Source of the DNA: Apodospora peruviana
Taxonomy: Eukaryota; Ascomycota; Sordariomycetes; Sordariales; Lasiosphaeriaceae
DNA: 64,000 nucleotides
Reading direction: 5' to 3'
Assembly (NCBI GenBank): GCA_033439685.1
Contig: JAUEDM010000001.1
Coordinates: 6,324,001-6,388,000, forward strand
Position 1 is the first letter of the stretch. Every line of letters starts with the position of its first letter. Of this stretch, positions 36,436 through 47,733 are shown piece after piece. Made by a program: the position numbers and the translations under genes. The notes beneath the pieces are model-generated. The model was not told the DNA's origin. It made no database searches and saw nothing but the letters and a program-made list of their open reading frames with translations.

Positions 36436-38363
36436 ATGTGGGAAAATGGACCAGATTTGGCTGCTTATACGGCTCTCGGTCACCGAATCGTGCTCGGCAG
36501 CATCGCAATTTTCGCTGTATTGTCGTTCGTTCTTCGTTACCCCTACAACCGATGGCGCAACGCGACCATCAACCGGCGGCACAACTGCCTCCCGCCGCCC
36601 AGACTCAAAAGCGCCGACAAGCTACTCGGACTCGACACCGTCTCGCGACTTCGCCGAGCCGTAGCAGAACGCCGCTTCCTGCCGCTGCTGCTCGACCTGT
36701 TCCAGGAAACCGGTGCCTGGACGGTCGAGGTGAACCTGGCGGGCAACGCCAACATCTGGACGGCCGAGCCCGACGTGATCAAGACAATCCTCGCAACCAA
36801 GTCAAAGGACTGGCATGTCGGCACCTCGCGCAAGGAGGCGATGCAGCCGATAGTTGGCCAGAACATCGTTATTACCGAAGGTAAGGACTGGCATAATACG
36901 CGCGCCGCCATGCGTCCGGCCTTCGGAAAGCGCCAGTTTGGTGATTTGTCCGAGTTGGAGGGGCATGTCGACCGGCTGATGGAGCACTTGCCGACTGATG
37001 GGCGGACTGTTGTCGACCTTAAACCGTTGTTTTATATGCTTTCGATGGATGTATCGACCGAGTTTCTGTAAGACAAGCGCTTTGAACTTGATAGGAATGG
37101 GTACGAGTTTGTTGTTAACCTTGACTGCAGGTTCGGAGTGAGCACGAATAACCTTTCGGCAGCGTACGATGCCGAGGGTGCCGCGTTTGCCGACGCGCTT
37201 GACTTGATCCAGAGCAGTATGGTGAAGGGACAGTGGCTGGGAAAGCTCGGGGCGTATGTTATACACGATAATACTAGAGAGCATGAAAATATAGGACTGA
37301 CTGTTAACCCGCAGACTCCTCTTCCCAAACAAGAAGCTGAGAGACGCAGTCGCGCTCATGAACAGACGGTTCGACAAGTTCATCGACATGGCCGCCAAGT
37401 TTGACTCCCAGGAAAGCAAAGGGAGCAGCGACGAGGAGAGCGAGCAAAGCTACAACATTCTACACGAACTGACCCGTACATGGTCCGGGAACCCGAACCG
37501 CATTCGAAGCGAGGCTCTCATCCTCCTTATAGGCGGGCGTGATACCACCGCCTCAGCCTTGTCCAACATGTTTTATTATCTTGCCCGTGACCCGGAAGTA
37601 TGGCAGAAGATTAGACAAGAATGTCTCGCTGTTGCTGCTGAGAGACCAACCTTTGATGAGTTAAGGGGGCTGAAGTATTTGCATAACTGTGTACGAGAGA
37701 GTACGCTACCCCTGAATTTGGAAAACAAACTCCTCGATCAAAATAAAGTCCAAGCTTAAAGATACAACTTCCTAACCTCAATCCAGGTCTCCGTCTCGTC
37801 AATCCAACCCTCGATGTCTCGCGGACCGCGGCCGTAGATACCATCTTGCCTCGCGGCGGCGGCGCAGACGGACAGTCTCCCATGTTTGTGCGGAAAGGAA
37901 CCAACTTCAATCTGTGGATCTACGGTATGCAGCACCGGAAGGATCTCTGGGGGCCGGATGCAGACGAGTTTTGCCCCAAGAGGTGGGATGACTATAAAAT
38001 TAGGTGACTTACCCTTTATATCTTTGTGTGTGAGAGGTACTAGTCAGGAGAAGACATTAACATGATATACAGTTCGTGGGCATACAGTCCCTTTGGAGGC
38101 GGTGCTCGTCTCTGGTAAGTCCTGATCTGTTTAATTTCACGAGTTTAGGAAACATAATTTGCCTCGCTGTGTGAGCTGACAGGGGTTGCGTACATGTATC
38201 CAGCATCGGACAACAACTCGCTTTGACGGAGACAATGTACGCGACATTCAGGCTAGCGAGAAAGTTTAGCAGCATACAGTCCACCGACTCGCGACCTTGG
38301 ACAGAGAACTTGAGCATCGCTACTACTTCTGTTTACGGAAATCTGGTGCGGTTGATACCCTGA
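36436..38363 (+). CDS. Cytochrome P450, CYP52-like (alkane/fatty acid hydroxylase clan)
   Basis: Six exons: 36436-37067, 37131-37253, 37315-37700, 37787-38003, 38073-38114 and 38204-38363, coding for 519 aa, a normal length. All five introns are GT-AG (61-89 nt). An N-terminal anchor (RIVLGSIAIFAVLSFVL) is followed by a basic stop-transfer segment. The I-helix motif GGRDTTAS is near residue 324, the ExxR motif ESLR near 381, CPKRW corresponds to the PERF region, and the heme loop FGGGARLCIGQQLALTE places the axial Cys at 467. GMQHRKDLWGPDADEF and the heme-loop sequence resemble the CYP52 clan, whose members oxidise alkanes and fatty acids at the ER. The substrate here is unknown. It is convergent with the laccase. 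Confidence 0.93.
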
Positions 38364-38854
38364 TCGACATCAAAGAGTTGGAAGCCGACTGGGTTTGAGG
38401 GCTGGATGTTTGTGTCTTCTATGGATTGGATTTGGGCCGCTGGGGATGACGGGGAACCGATCGAGGACGGTCTGCGAGAGTCCACAAAGAGGGATAAGAT
38501 GCATAATATCTAATAATCAAAATAAAGAGAATGGAATCCTAGATAGCACTCTCGAAAAGCTACCTTGTGAATAGGATTCAGGTTAATATTGTAGTTTTCG
38601 AGTTGCTTCCTCCAGCAGAAATGTCAATCAACTATTCTATTCCATTTTTGGTATACAGATTATATGATATATATGCGTGAAGATTCAATCCTAGAAGACC
38701 AACCTCCCTCCACCTTCTTTAAGTTTTCTCACGACAGATAGTATTAGTACACAGAAATAACACCACCTCTTCCAAGGCAGATACCTCTATATATCTATAC
38801 CAAACACCCCCCCTCCCCCCCACAAGCCAACCAACACCAAAGGACTGGAACATC
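38364..38854. other. Convergent 3' region of P450 and laccase
   Basis: A 491-bp AT-rich spacer that must hold both 3' UTRs. A C-rich run lies at 38806-38821. No gene seen. Confidence 0.55.
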
Positions 38855-40824
38855 TTAGGTACCGCTGTCGATCTGATCAACGACGTTCCTCGACGTCCAG
38901 GCAGACCAGTCACGGCACGTCTGCTGCACCTTCTCCGGCACATGCATCGCCTGCACCTTCTCCGGCTGGACGACCAGTGAAGAAAAGAAGCCGCCCGAGG
39001 CATGCCACGCAACGTGGCAATGGAACGCCCAGACGCCGGGCTGCGGGTCGAACTGCAACACCAAGTGTCCGTTGGGGCGGACGAGCTGGACGTCACGGCG
39101 CTGCGGGTTGGTCGGGCGCACGATCGTCGTGCCGTCCCAGGTGCCGGCGCCCTCATGCAGCACGTAGAAGTTGTGCCCGTGGAGATGCATCGGGTGTCTG
39201 ATCACACCAGACCCCATATTAGCCATTTGTAGCCAGTTACCAGTGATACTCGGGGTGGTGACTTACGAAGCAGGCGTCTTATTATTCACAATAACCCGCA
39301 CCGACGAGTTGGTGTAAAAGTTGCGCACGTTCCATTCCGTCGGGTAGCTGAAGTTGCCCTTGTTGGCCAGCAGCAGCACGGGATTATCGTAGTTGGCACG
39401 CATCGAGACACCATCAAACTTCCAGAGCGTCACGTCCGACGCGTTCTTGAACAGCTCGACGGCCATGGTCTGCGTTGTGGAGGCTGTAGGAAGCGGCATC
39501 TTGAACAGCGGTTCCGTAGTGTCGAGATCGTCGTTGGCGCAGGTGCCCGGGTCGGGAATGTTCCACGGCTTGCTGGTGGGTCCCTTGTTCGTGTCGGCTT
39601 TATCGTAATAGACGGCCGCGAGGGCGAGCGGCTGGCGCGCGGGCGTACAAGCCGCCGACAAGTTGGAGCGCATCCAGTAGGCCGAGTAGACGTCGCCTGC
39701 GTTGGCCGTGACGAGCACGTCGACACGCTGGCCGACGCCCAGCGTCACGACGGTGGTGTTGAAGGGTTTGACGGGTACGAAGTCGTTGGCGATGACGGTG
39801 AGGGTATGCCCGTCGATGGTGAAGCGCTGCACGCCCTCGGCGCCCGAGTTGATCAGGCGCAGACGGTGCGTCTTGCCCTTCTGGAACCGAAACTTGGAGA
39901 CGCCGGCGTTATTGGTGCAGGGTGTGGTGTCCCCGGCGGCAACGGTGGAGCAGTCGAAGTTCATCTTGCCGTTGATCAGGTTGTTGTCCGAGAAGACACG
40001 CGGACTGCCGTTCGGGGCAAGCATCTCCTTGACAATGTCGTAGTAGGACTTGTGATACCAGTCTATGTAGGTCGCATTAGTATTTTATAAGCATTCACAA
40101 CATATTACCATGAGGCTTACCGCTAAGCATGACAGGGCCAATATCGACGTCGTACTTGGCCTGGGTAGGGCCATGAATGACCATCGGCCCAACTACGCCA
40201 CCAGAGTACTGTGCCGAGTAGTGAGCGTGATACCAGGTGGTGCCGTAAAGACTCGCAAGGAACTCGTATGTAAAGCTCTTTCCGGGGGCGATCGGGCACT
40301 GAGTAACACCTGGAGCACCATCCTCCCAAGGAGTGCCCTGTTGAAGGAAGCCGTGCCAGTGAACGACGGTGCCTTCCTCAGGAGCCGTAATGTTGTTGTG
40401 GACATTCACAATGATCTTGTCGCCCCAGTTCGCCTCGATCATAGGGCCGGGAAAAGCTCCGTTGACAAGCAGGACGTCTCGGTGGTATCCGTCTGGGGCG
40501 ATGACTCCGCGGCTGATGGTGAAGTCGTAGGTTCTGATCACCCCGGTCCTTGGCCACTCGGTGTACGGGTTGGTACCCCAGTCGGTCAGTGTGCCCCAGG
40601 GCGTTCCATTGGGTAGCGGGTTGTTTGTGAGGAAGAAAGCGATTAAGGGGAAGAGCAGGGTTCCGAGGAGAGACGAGCTAAAGATACGGAGAATATGTCA
40701 GAATACGTCCCGGACCTACTCATAAGGGGATAACTCGCCCATTGGTATTTTGCTGGGACAGCTTCGCAACGACACCAGACAGCAAGTCGGTGACGTCGGT
40801 GACGAGGCCTATTATCAAGCCCAT
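38855..40824 (-). CDS. Laccase (multicopper oxidase)
   Basis: Four exons: 40824-40739, 40677-40121, 40062-39267 and 39197-38855, coding for 593 aa. Introns 2 and 3 are GT-AG. Intron 1 (40738-40678, 61 nt) appears to have a GC donor (GCGAGT) with a CTGAC branch site, the only option found that joins the hydrophobic segment [16 protein letters not shown] to an ATG in frame at normal intron length. All copper ligand motifs are present: HWHG (near 132), WYHAHYS (near 184), HPMHLHGH (481-488) and [11 protein letters not shown] (near 538, with the T1 Cys). The C-terminus QIDSGT resembles the DSGL-type plug of ascomycete laccases. Laccases oxidise phenols with reduction of O2 to water; the N-terminal hydrophobic stretch suggests secretion or a signal anchor. 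Confidence 0.93.
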
Positions 40825-40833
40825 GATGGGCAA

Positions 40834-41931
40834 TTAAGTAGTATTAAAAGAGCGTCTGAATAAGTAGTAAGAGAAACGAGTATAAAGACAGTAGCAAACG
40901 AGTGACAGGAGGAGATGAAAACCCCGTGACCGCTGCTTCACTCCTGAGTTAGAAGGAACTTGAAAGGGAAAGGGAGGAAAAGAACCCGAGTATTTAAAAG
41001 CCTTCCAAGTGAGAGTGAGTGAGTGAGTGAGGAACACCCTGGCTCTCGGATACTGTTCCGACTTACACACATCCGGGAGGTGGGGGGAGGGAGAAGGTGA
41101 AGACGCCTTCAAATGACAACAACGGTGCAATGGGCAACCCCCCTCTACAAACGCCACATGCTGTGGAGGCAAGTAGGCTGCAGGAGAGGAGAAGTAGGTG
41201 TAAATGACAGGACAGAGCATCGTCGACCGGAAATCTGCTATCACCGCTTTCATGTTTCTAAACTCATGGGTTTTCTTCCAATGGGTAAGCCCTTGCCCAA
41301 CATATCCGCTACCGAATTTCAGCTCATCCTCGAGAAAACCCCTTACGGTCTTCAACAACTGGGTATCCATACGAGCATCACTGCCAAAAAGAGGCATTGT
41401 GATGAAGGCAGGGCCAAATACGACAGGCTCGTAGGGACGGTCCATTGTCACCGACCCTGACACATAATTCGATACAATGGAAATCTCCGGGGACACGCAC
41501 ACCCAGGGACGAAGGCCGTGGGTTGCTAAGGTGAGATCACCCCGCGATGAGCTTGATTCGGACTGCAATCCCTTTTTGTGGCGCTCGAGGGGGCTTGCTA
41601 CCGCTTGGGAGCCGTGGGAGCTGAAGCCTATCGCAGAGCCGCTCACTAGGAGGCTGCAAGGGCCAGGGAGGTGCCGTCTAAGCGCAGCGCTGATCGTCAT
41701 TGTGACCAGGCTGACAGGTGCAATTTTGAGAAAAGAAAGCAAAAACAAGAACAGAAAAAGAAAAGACAAATCCGATACATGAGAATCGATGCGCATGTCA
41801 AACATCGCCACTTGGGGAAAAGAAAATAAAGACGAGAGGTGATACCACCTCCTCTCCGGATTCCCGTCTCCCATTCGGTGTTGATATGCTTGATAGAGAG
41901 AGCATTGTTCCGATGCTGCGGGACGCGCCAA
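40834..41931 (-). CDS. Unrecognised 365-codon open frame directly upstream of, and in frame with, the laccase
   Basis: A continuous frame from ATG 41931 to TAA 40836-40834. The laccase ATG at 40824 is in the same frame, three codons beyond the TAA. I recognise no domain. A Phe/Leu-rich segment (LSFLFLFLFLLSFLKIAPVSLV, about residues 55-76) could be a membrane or signal segment; the central part (DARMDTQLLKTVRGFLEDEL) is mixed and polar; the C-terminal part is Ser/Pro-rich and then aromatic. In about 50 percent GC DNA a chance frame this long is rare, but codon bias was not measured. It may be a separate orphan gene, part of a long laccase leader, or chance. The spacing leaves no room for its own terminator or a laccase promoter, which argues against two ordinary independent genes. 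Confidence 0.3.
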   Translation of the reverse strand: MARPAASEQCSLYQAYQHRMGDGNPERRWYHLSSLFSFPQVAMFDMRIDSHVSDLSFLFLFLFLLSFLKIAPVSLVTMTISAALRRHLPGPCSLLVSGSAIGFSSHGSQAVASPLERHKKGLQSESSSSRGDLTLATHGLRPWVCVSPEISIVSNYVSGSVTMDRPYEPVVFGPAFITMPLFGSDARMDTQLLKTVRGFLEDELKFGSGYVGQGLTHWKKTHEFRNMKAVIADFRSTMLCPVIYTYFSSPAAYLPPQHVAFVEGGCPLHRCCHLKASSPSPSPHLPDVCKSEQYPRARVFLTHSLTLTWKAFKYSGSFPPFPFQVPSNSGVKQRSRGFHLLLSLVCYCLYTRFSYYLFRRSFNTT

Positions 41932-43261
41932 TCTGATGGTGCAGTGTAGTGTAGCATGAAGCCGGGATCCTACCCTCTGTTAAGTGGAGTTTATTGAGAT
42001 GGAACACACCCATTCGCCGTCCGGTATGGGCAACGACGAAAAAGGTTGAAAATAAGTTTAAACGGCTATTTGTTAGCTGATCGATCGTATGGCATATGCA
42101 CAGTTGGCAGCACATTATGGTCCAAGACTCGGACTGCCCAGCCGCATCATGGAAGCTGGTGAGCCCAAGTTCCGTTGTGTGTACGTTTATGTTGTTTTGG
42201 ATTTAATGTTGAGCATGAAGCCAAAGCCTTCGGAGGCTTGCTGCTGCAACGTCGTTGGAAGCCAGTTGTTGGATCGATCGGGACACGGGCATCGCTATCT
42301 TCCTGTCTGTCTGACTTCGCAAGCTTCCAGTCGTGGCCTGTCTTGCGCGTCCATACGGAGCAAGTGTCAGTAGTCGCGAGTTTGAGGTCGCACGCACTTC
42401 AAGAGACGCCACCCTGGTCTCCTTCATCTCAGGACATGCATACGTATAGCGACGGCTGAGAAGCGTTGAACTGACTTTCACGCGCGACCAGACGACCTCT
42501 CGAAAGGTGTTTTGCTGTGAGAACCCCTGAGGGGGAACTTCCGATACGGGCACTCAAAATAAAAATTGAGGTTTTCTTTTTCGATTTTCGTGATGCATGG
42601 CAAGGGAAACCTCAGAGCATCGGAACCAGGTGGCAAGCCCCCTTTTCCACGCCAAGGTATAGCGATCGGCTTTGCAGGCGCCTCCGCCTGTCTCGGACAC
42701 TTGAAAAGCCGCAAACATAATTACCGAAGCCAGCATACAACCACTGGAAGCATAGGCATGCTCTGTCGGCACCAGAAAGGTCGGTTGGTTCACGACCGTC
42801 TTGTCAACCCGACTTGGCGAGGAGTTGGACTGTTCTGGTGCTACCTTCTTCCGCCTTGACCTTAACACGCATCACTTCCAGCTCGACCCCAAGACGTTAA
42901 AAGATTTGCTCCCTCAATTGCTGATGTGTCGAGCTCAGTTTCTGCCCTTGACTTGAACAGATCCTGCGATAAACCAATTGCTAGGGAGCTGGCCCTTTCA
43001 CATTTCAGGTTAACGCCCTGTGTCGCAGCAAGGTCTGATATCCGATATCACGAGTCTCCTCGCTTCCAGAGCCCTACCAGAACAACCTCACGTTGTTGAC
43101 CATATATGATGTGACACTTCCAAAACGCCTCCCATTTCGCTCTGATGGCGTATCCCTTATATACATTCAATAATTACATTCGCTCGGCTCATTGTTCGAC
43201 AAAGCCGTTGCGAGGGGGTCCCGACAGGTATTTTTGATATCCGAAGCTTGTTCGAGAACAA
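41932..43261. other. Intergenic, no gene supported
   Basis: About 1.3 kb between the open frame above and the Mgr2 gene. Only short overlapping frames are present; no domain or RNA gene was recognised. Confidence 0.5.
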
Positions 43262-43922
43262 TCACTGGTCGGAGTTGCGCTTGGTCTGAGTATATGGTCG
43301 GTACGCCTGTGCTGCCATGATGATGGGCCGCCGCTGGGCGCGCATATATGCTTCTTGGATAATCGGTGAAGAATCGGATCTGATGACACTGCCGATGGAC
43401 ATGAAGAAGCTAAAAACAGAGCGTTTGTTAACCTGGGCATGTCCTCCCGGAAGCGCAACCACGAGGCAGACCGCGACAGGTGGACGTACCCGAATGTTGC
43501 TCCCGACCCAAGCATATATTGTCCAAGCGTCCTCATGATCCCGTTCGGGCCGGCACCGTATCTGGCGATGTTGACCGTTCCTATAGACCGTGTCAGAATC
43601 CAACGTTGGCTCCTCGAGAATGCAGACACCATGCATACCAAAGATGAAGCCGATGATGACACCGACAGCTGGATGGGCACATACGTTAGCTATCTAGACG
43701 GTCTGACAAGACATAAGAGTAAAGACAGATCTGACGTACTGCCGCCCATCATGGCACCCATCTTGACTGTCGCGAGGGTGATAAGTTAGCTGACTGTATC
43801 CCCGCCAACAGCTACAAGGTTAGGTAGCCCATCTCCAGCTTCCCCGGGGACATTGGGGTTATCATACACTTGTCAAGGTTGGAGGGCCCAACGACACCGC
43901 CATGGCTCGGAGGAGGAGGCAT
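43262..43922 (-). CDS. mgr2: Mgr2/Romo1 family inner-membrane protein
   Basis: Five exons: 43922-43868, 43766-43740, 43668-43639, 43580-43490 and 43409-43262, coding for 116 aa. Exons 2 and 3 are micro-exons of 27 and 30 nt; all four introns (101, 71, 58 and 80 nt) are GT-AG and keep the frame. The spliced product begins MPPPPSHGGVVGPSNLDK, continues FKMGAMMGGTVGVIIGFIFG (glycine-rich first membrane helix), GTVNIARYGAGPNGIMRTLG and YMLGSGATFGFFMSIGSVIR (second helix). These are the signatures of the Mgr2/Romo1 family. In yeast Mgr2 couples and gates the TIM23 translocase laterally in the mitochondrial inner membrane. No single frame shows this gene; it appears only after splicing. It is divergent from the PRO45-like gene. 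Confidence 0.92.
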
Positions 43923-45379
43923 CTTGGAAGGTCGTGGTGCGCAGTTGAATAAGTTATGTCTAAGTGGACGGAGCAACAACGAAGACTGGAAATAAGGTAG
44001 GTAATTTGATGGAGCGCAATTGCGCTTCAATGATCCAATGTTGCCGCGGGCAAAAAGTCAAGCGCACAGACCATTCATTATCTGGAACTCACAGCTGCCA
44101 CGCAGTCAGGCCAGCCGTTCCCCAGTCCCCGTTCATCAGCCCTGCCGGCGCAAAGCGGCCCCGAAAAAGGGTTTGGTAACCAGAAGACGACAGTGGGATT
44201 CAGGCTTTCCCAGCAGCCCGGAACTCGACACACTAATAAAAACATCCCATAAAAAAGGTTTAAATTATTTATATCATCCCGTAACCCGTACTGATATCTT
44301 ACTATACCATACCACGACATCTGGCTCAAACAACACGTGCTGATTGCCCATGGTTGTGATAACTGCACCCGCCCGCTGTCTCCTTTTTTGTGCAAAGAAA
44401 TGTGCCCATGGATGCGGTTGGTTCTGCGAGGTGGACGATTGGCTGACTGCACTGGAAGGCAGCAGGTGCTACTGGAGTCTCGGCGCTTGGTCCCACATTT
44501 AATCGACGACTCCGCTTTCTCCTCAGCTGCTTGTACGTGTACATAGTGCTTAGTGCTAAGTACCTGTAGGTAGGTAGCGACAAGCTCACGTGATCAAGTC
44601 GTTAAGGGAAACTGGAGAACATGAAGAGCAGAGACACCAATGCATCCCGTTGACATGGACTAAAATTCTTTCGGCATAAACGATTACACGGCCCATTCCT
44701 TCAAATTGTGGAGGCTGCGCGTCTAATTCGCTGCGTTTGCCCGCCTGATGGTCCCAGCGACAAGCGACCCAAGTGAGAGAACCTAGAAGCGAGAAGTGAA
44801 GAGACCTGAGGCCACTAATATAAGTCTGGACTGGCGCATGCGCGCAGATCGTCCTTGGCCCCCTTTGCCGCCCCCCAAGACTGCTGCTTCCTAAGCGCTG
44901 TCGTCGGCCAGGGCCCAGGAGAGAGACCGTGCCTCAAAATCTTGACAAACCTCGACTTCTCTCCTTGTGCAGCTGCATTCACGAGTCTCTTTGACCTCAC
45001 CCCACAACGAGCCTCATCATCTCTAGGTATGTTTGCTGTTTGCTCCTCAACCTGTGCTTCATTTCAAGTCGCATTTTCCACATCTGCGCCCGTTTGAATG
45101 TCGCCTTCGCCGCAATTACCGACTGGGGACTGCCACTTCCTTCGACGTCACAGCTAACACCACTCCTGCCATCCAAGTCGCGCGACCACACCTTTTGAGG
45201 ACCCGAGACCTCAACTCTCGCGATTATTATCCCGTCGCTATTTCCCGTTGCACTTTCCTGTGTGAACCAAAGGTGAATGCGAAGTCTGGACGACAACCAT
45301 CCGCGACCGCTAGCCCGCCCAGCATAAATATACGCAGCCACGCCGACAGGTCCCACCCGTCATTCGTCACGCTCTCCCC
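43923..45379. promoter_or_regulatory. Divergent promoter region, mgr2 / PRO45-like gene
   Basis: About 1.46 kb between two outward-facing genes. The 500 bases before the PRO45-like ATG are C/T-rich on the plus strand, typical of a fungal leader, and include a TAG/GTATGT string near 45026 that could be a UTR splice signal. An AGGTAGGTAG island lies at 44567-44577. No gene supported. Confidence 0.45.
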
Positions 45380-47733
45380 ATGACGGCTGTTGCGAGTCCT
45401 CCTAGCTTCGCGAATCTGAATCGGCCGGGATGGATTAATGGCGGTCAGTCATTAAACTCGATGACTTCGGACGACGGCAGAGGCATGAACATGTTCGCGT
45501 CTCGGAAGACAATTCAACGATCCAACTCCTCGTCGTCGGTGTCATCGACGTCGTCAAACTCGTCTACCTCGACAGTGACCTCGAATGCACAGACAAACGG
45601 GAATTCTATGCCCGCCTCTGGAGACCCGAGTGGTTGGCCCAACTCGGCTCCGCGCAAGCGGCAACAACAGACCAAGGGCCAGTGGCCGAATGGGAAGCCA
45701 GAAGGCACATCCGACTTTCCACGATCCGTAGCGGCGCGTCCGCCCATGGCTAACGGCGTGAACGGAGTTCCAGCTATGCATCAGCCTCAATCTCTTCTGC
45801 AGCAAAACCAAATCATGTCTCAAAATGGCGGCTCAAGGACGGGCGCCGAAACCATGGGCAGTGGACGCCAACCAGCTCTTTATCTGCTCTCCTTAAATGG
45901 CACGTTTGAGCGCAAAACGATATCAGTCCCCTTTTACCCAGATACCCTCCGAATTGGACGACAGACGAATGCAAAAACAGTCCCAACGCCAGTCAATGGT
46001 TTTTTCGATAGTAAAGTGCTGTCGAGGCAACACGCTGAGATCTGGGCCGATAATTCGGGCAAGATTTGGATTCGAGACGTCAAATCTTCCAATGGAACGT
46101 TTGTCAATGGGACACGACTGTCCCCGGAGAACCGCGAGTCCGAACCACACGAACTACAGACTCAAGATCACCTTGAGCTCGGTATCGACATCGTGAGTGA
46201 GGATCAGAAAACGGTCGTGCACCACAAGGTCGCAGCCAAGGTAGAGCATGCAGGCTACCTTAGCCAGTCGAACAGCTTGTTCGACATGAACCTTGGCGAT
46301 CTCGATCCGTCTAACGGCTCCATGATGATGCCCTTGGGCGGCATGCCCTTCAGGGGAAGAGCTGGCAGTCAAGCATCCGTGGGAGGAGGCCGTATGGGCC
46401 CAGGCAACTTAGGCGTGCCAGGTAACGGAATGGCGCAACAACGGCAGTTCTGGTTGAACCCCATTACGACTGAGCATATCGTCAAGAAACTCCATGTAAG
46501 CCCTTGATTCCCGTACCGAACAAACCATCCGGAATACTAACCAATTTCCAGACCGAAATGCGCAATGCACGCCTGCAACACCAGGACCTTGCGCGTACTG
46601 GCCAATTTCTCAACGCCCTCTTATCCAAGGACGACATCAAAAATCAGGACAAACCCGAAGTCCCAGAACCACCAAAAACCCAACCCAACGGAAATGTCTC
46701 ATTTCGGTCAGATGGCGGAAAAACAAGATTTTCTGAACCCCCTGCTCCGCCGCCATCCCAGCCTCTCCCAGAGAAACCAGACATCGCACGGCCGACGGCT
46801 TCTGAGATTCCTTCCCTGAAACGGGGGACAACAGAGCGGCCAAAATCTCACCCGTCTAACACATCCCCCATACGCCCAGACAACAACATTGGCCAAATCA
46901 TCCAACTCACCGAGGCGCTTAACAACACCAAGAAGGAGCTTGACAATCACAGCGCACGGGTTAGAGATCTCGAGGAAATGCTGGCCAAGGAGCGAGAGGC
47001 CCGGCTGCAAGCCGAGGATATGGTGCAAAAGATGGAAGAGAGCAGCCATGCTAAGCTCAATGGTGCTGCTTTGGCCCATCTTGCAAATGGGCATTCGGAG
47101 CTCGAGAAGGCATTTGATCCTCCGACCGAACGGCCACCCACACCCGAAGCTAGTCTGCCTCCGGACAGTCCAAAGGAGAGCTCCCCGACCCAGCCGAATA
47201 AGGTCGAAGCGCTAGCGGCCGCCTTCCAAGCCCGGATCGATTCGATGGCCTCTGAGATGACAGGACTTCGGGAACAGCTAGAAGCTTTCAGAATTCGCGC
47301 CGAGAAGGCGGAATCCGAGCGGGATGCCGACCGCAAGACCTTGGCCGATATGGTGCTGCAAATTCGCCAGCGCGACGAGGAGCAAAAACGAGCAGCCGAG
47401 CGGAAATCACGCTCGATGTCGAGAAAGCGATTGATCTCGGCTGGCAATGTGGATGGCACTGCGGAGGAAATGTCTCCATTGGCTAATGGCGCAGTCCCAG
47501 AAGCAAAGGGCCGGCCGGATCGGCCAGCAGACGATCCTGTGGGGGCACCGACCCTTTCAAGGGCAAATACCATAACACCGGCATCATCGACCATCCTGGC
47601 GCCACCACCAGCAGACCCGGCACTAATGCAAACTCTACCCTACGCATCTATGATGGGCGTGGTACTGATTGGCATGGGGATTATGGCTTATCTCAACGGC
47701 TGGCAATCACAGACTACGAAGCTGGATCGCTAG
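45380..47733 (+). CDS. pro45: FHA-domain, tail-anchored STRIPAK component (PRO45/HAM-4/SLMAP-like)
   Basis: Two exons, 45380-46495 and 46552-47733, with a 56-nt GT-AG intron, coding for 765 aa. A Ser/Asn-rich N-terminus is followed by an FHA domain (about 165-275) with LRIGRQT, LSRQHAEIW and KSSNGTFVNGTRLS, the phosphothreonine-binding signature. The second exon encodes two coiled-coil stretches (IIQLTEALNNTKKELDNHSA and RIDSMASEMTGLREQLEAF) and ends with a hydrophobic segment YASMMGVVLIGMGIMAYL, 11-30 residues from the end, a tail anchor. This architecture is that of Sordaria PRO45, Neurospora HAM-4 and mammalian SLMAP, subunits of the STRIPAK phosphatase-kinase complex located at nuclear envelope, ER and mitochondria and needed for hyphal fusion and fruiting-body development. 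A VPS64/FAR-type relative is the alternative. Confidence 0.92.
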
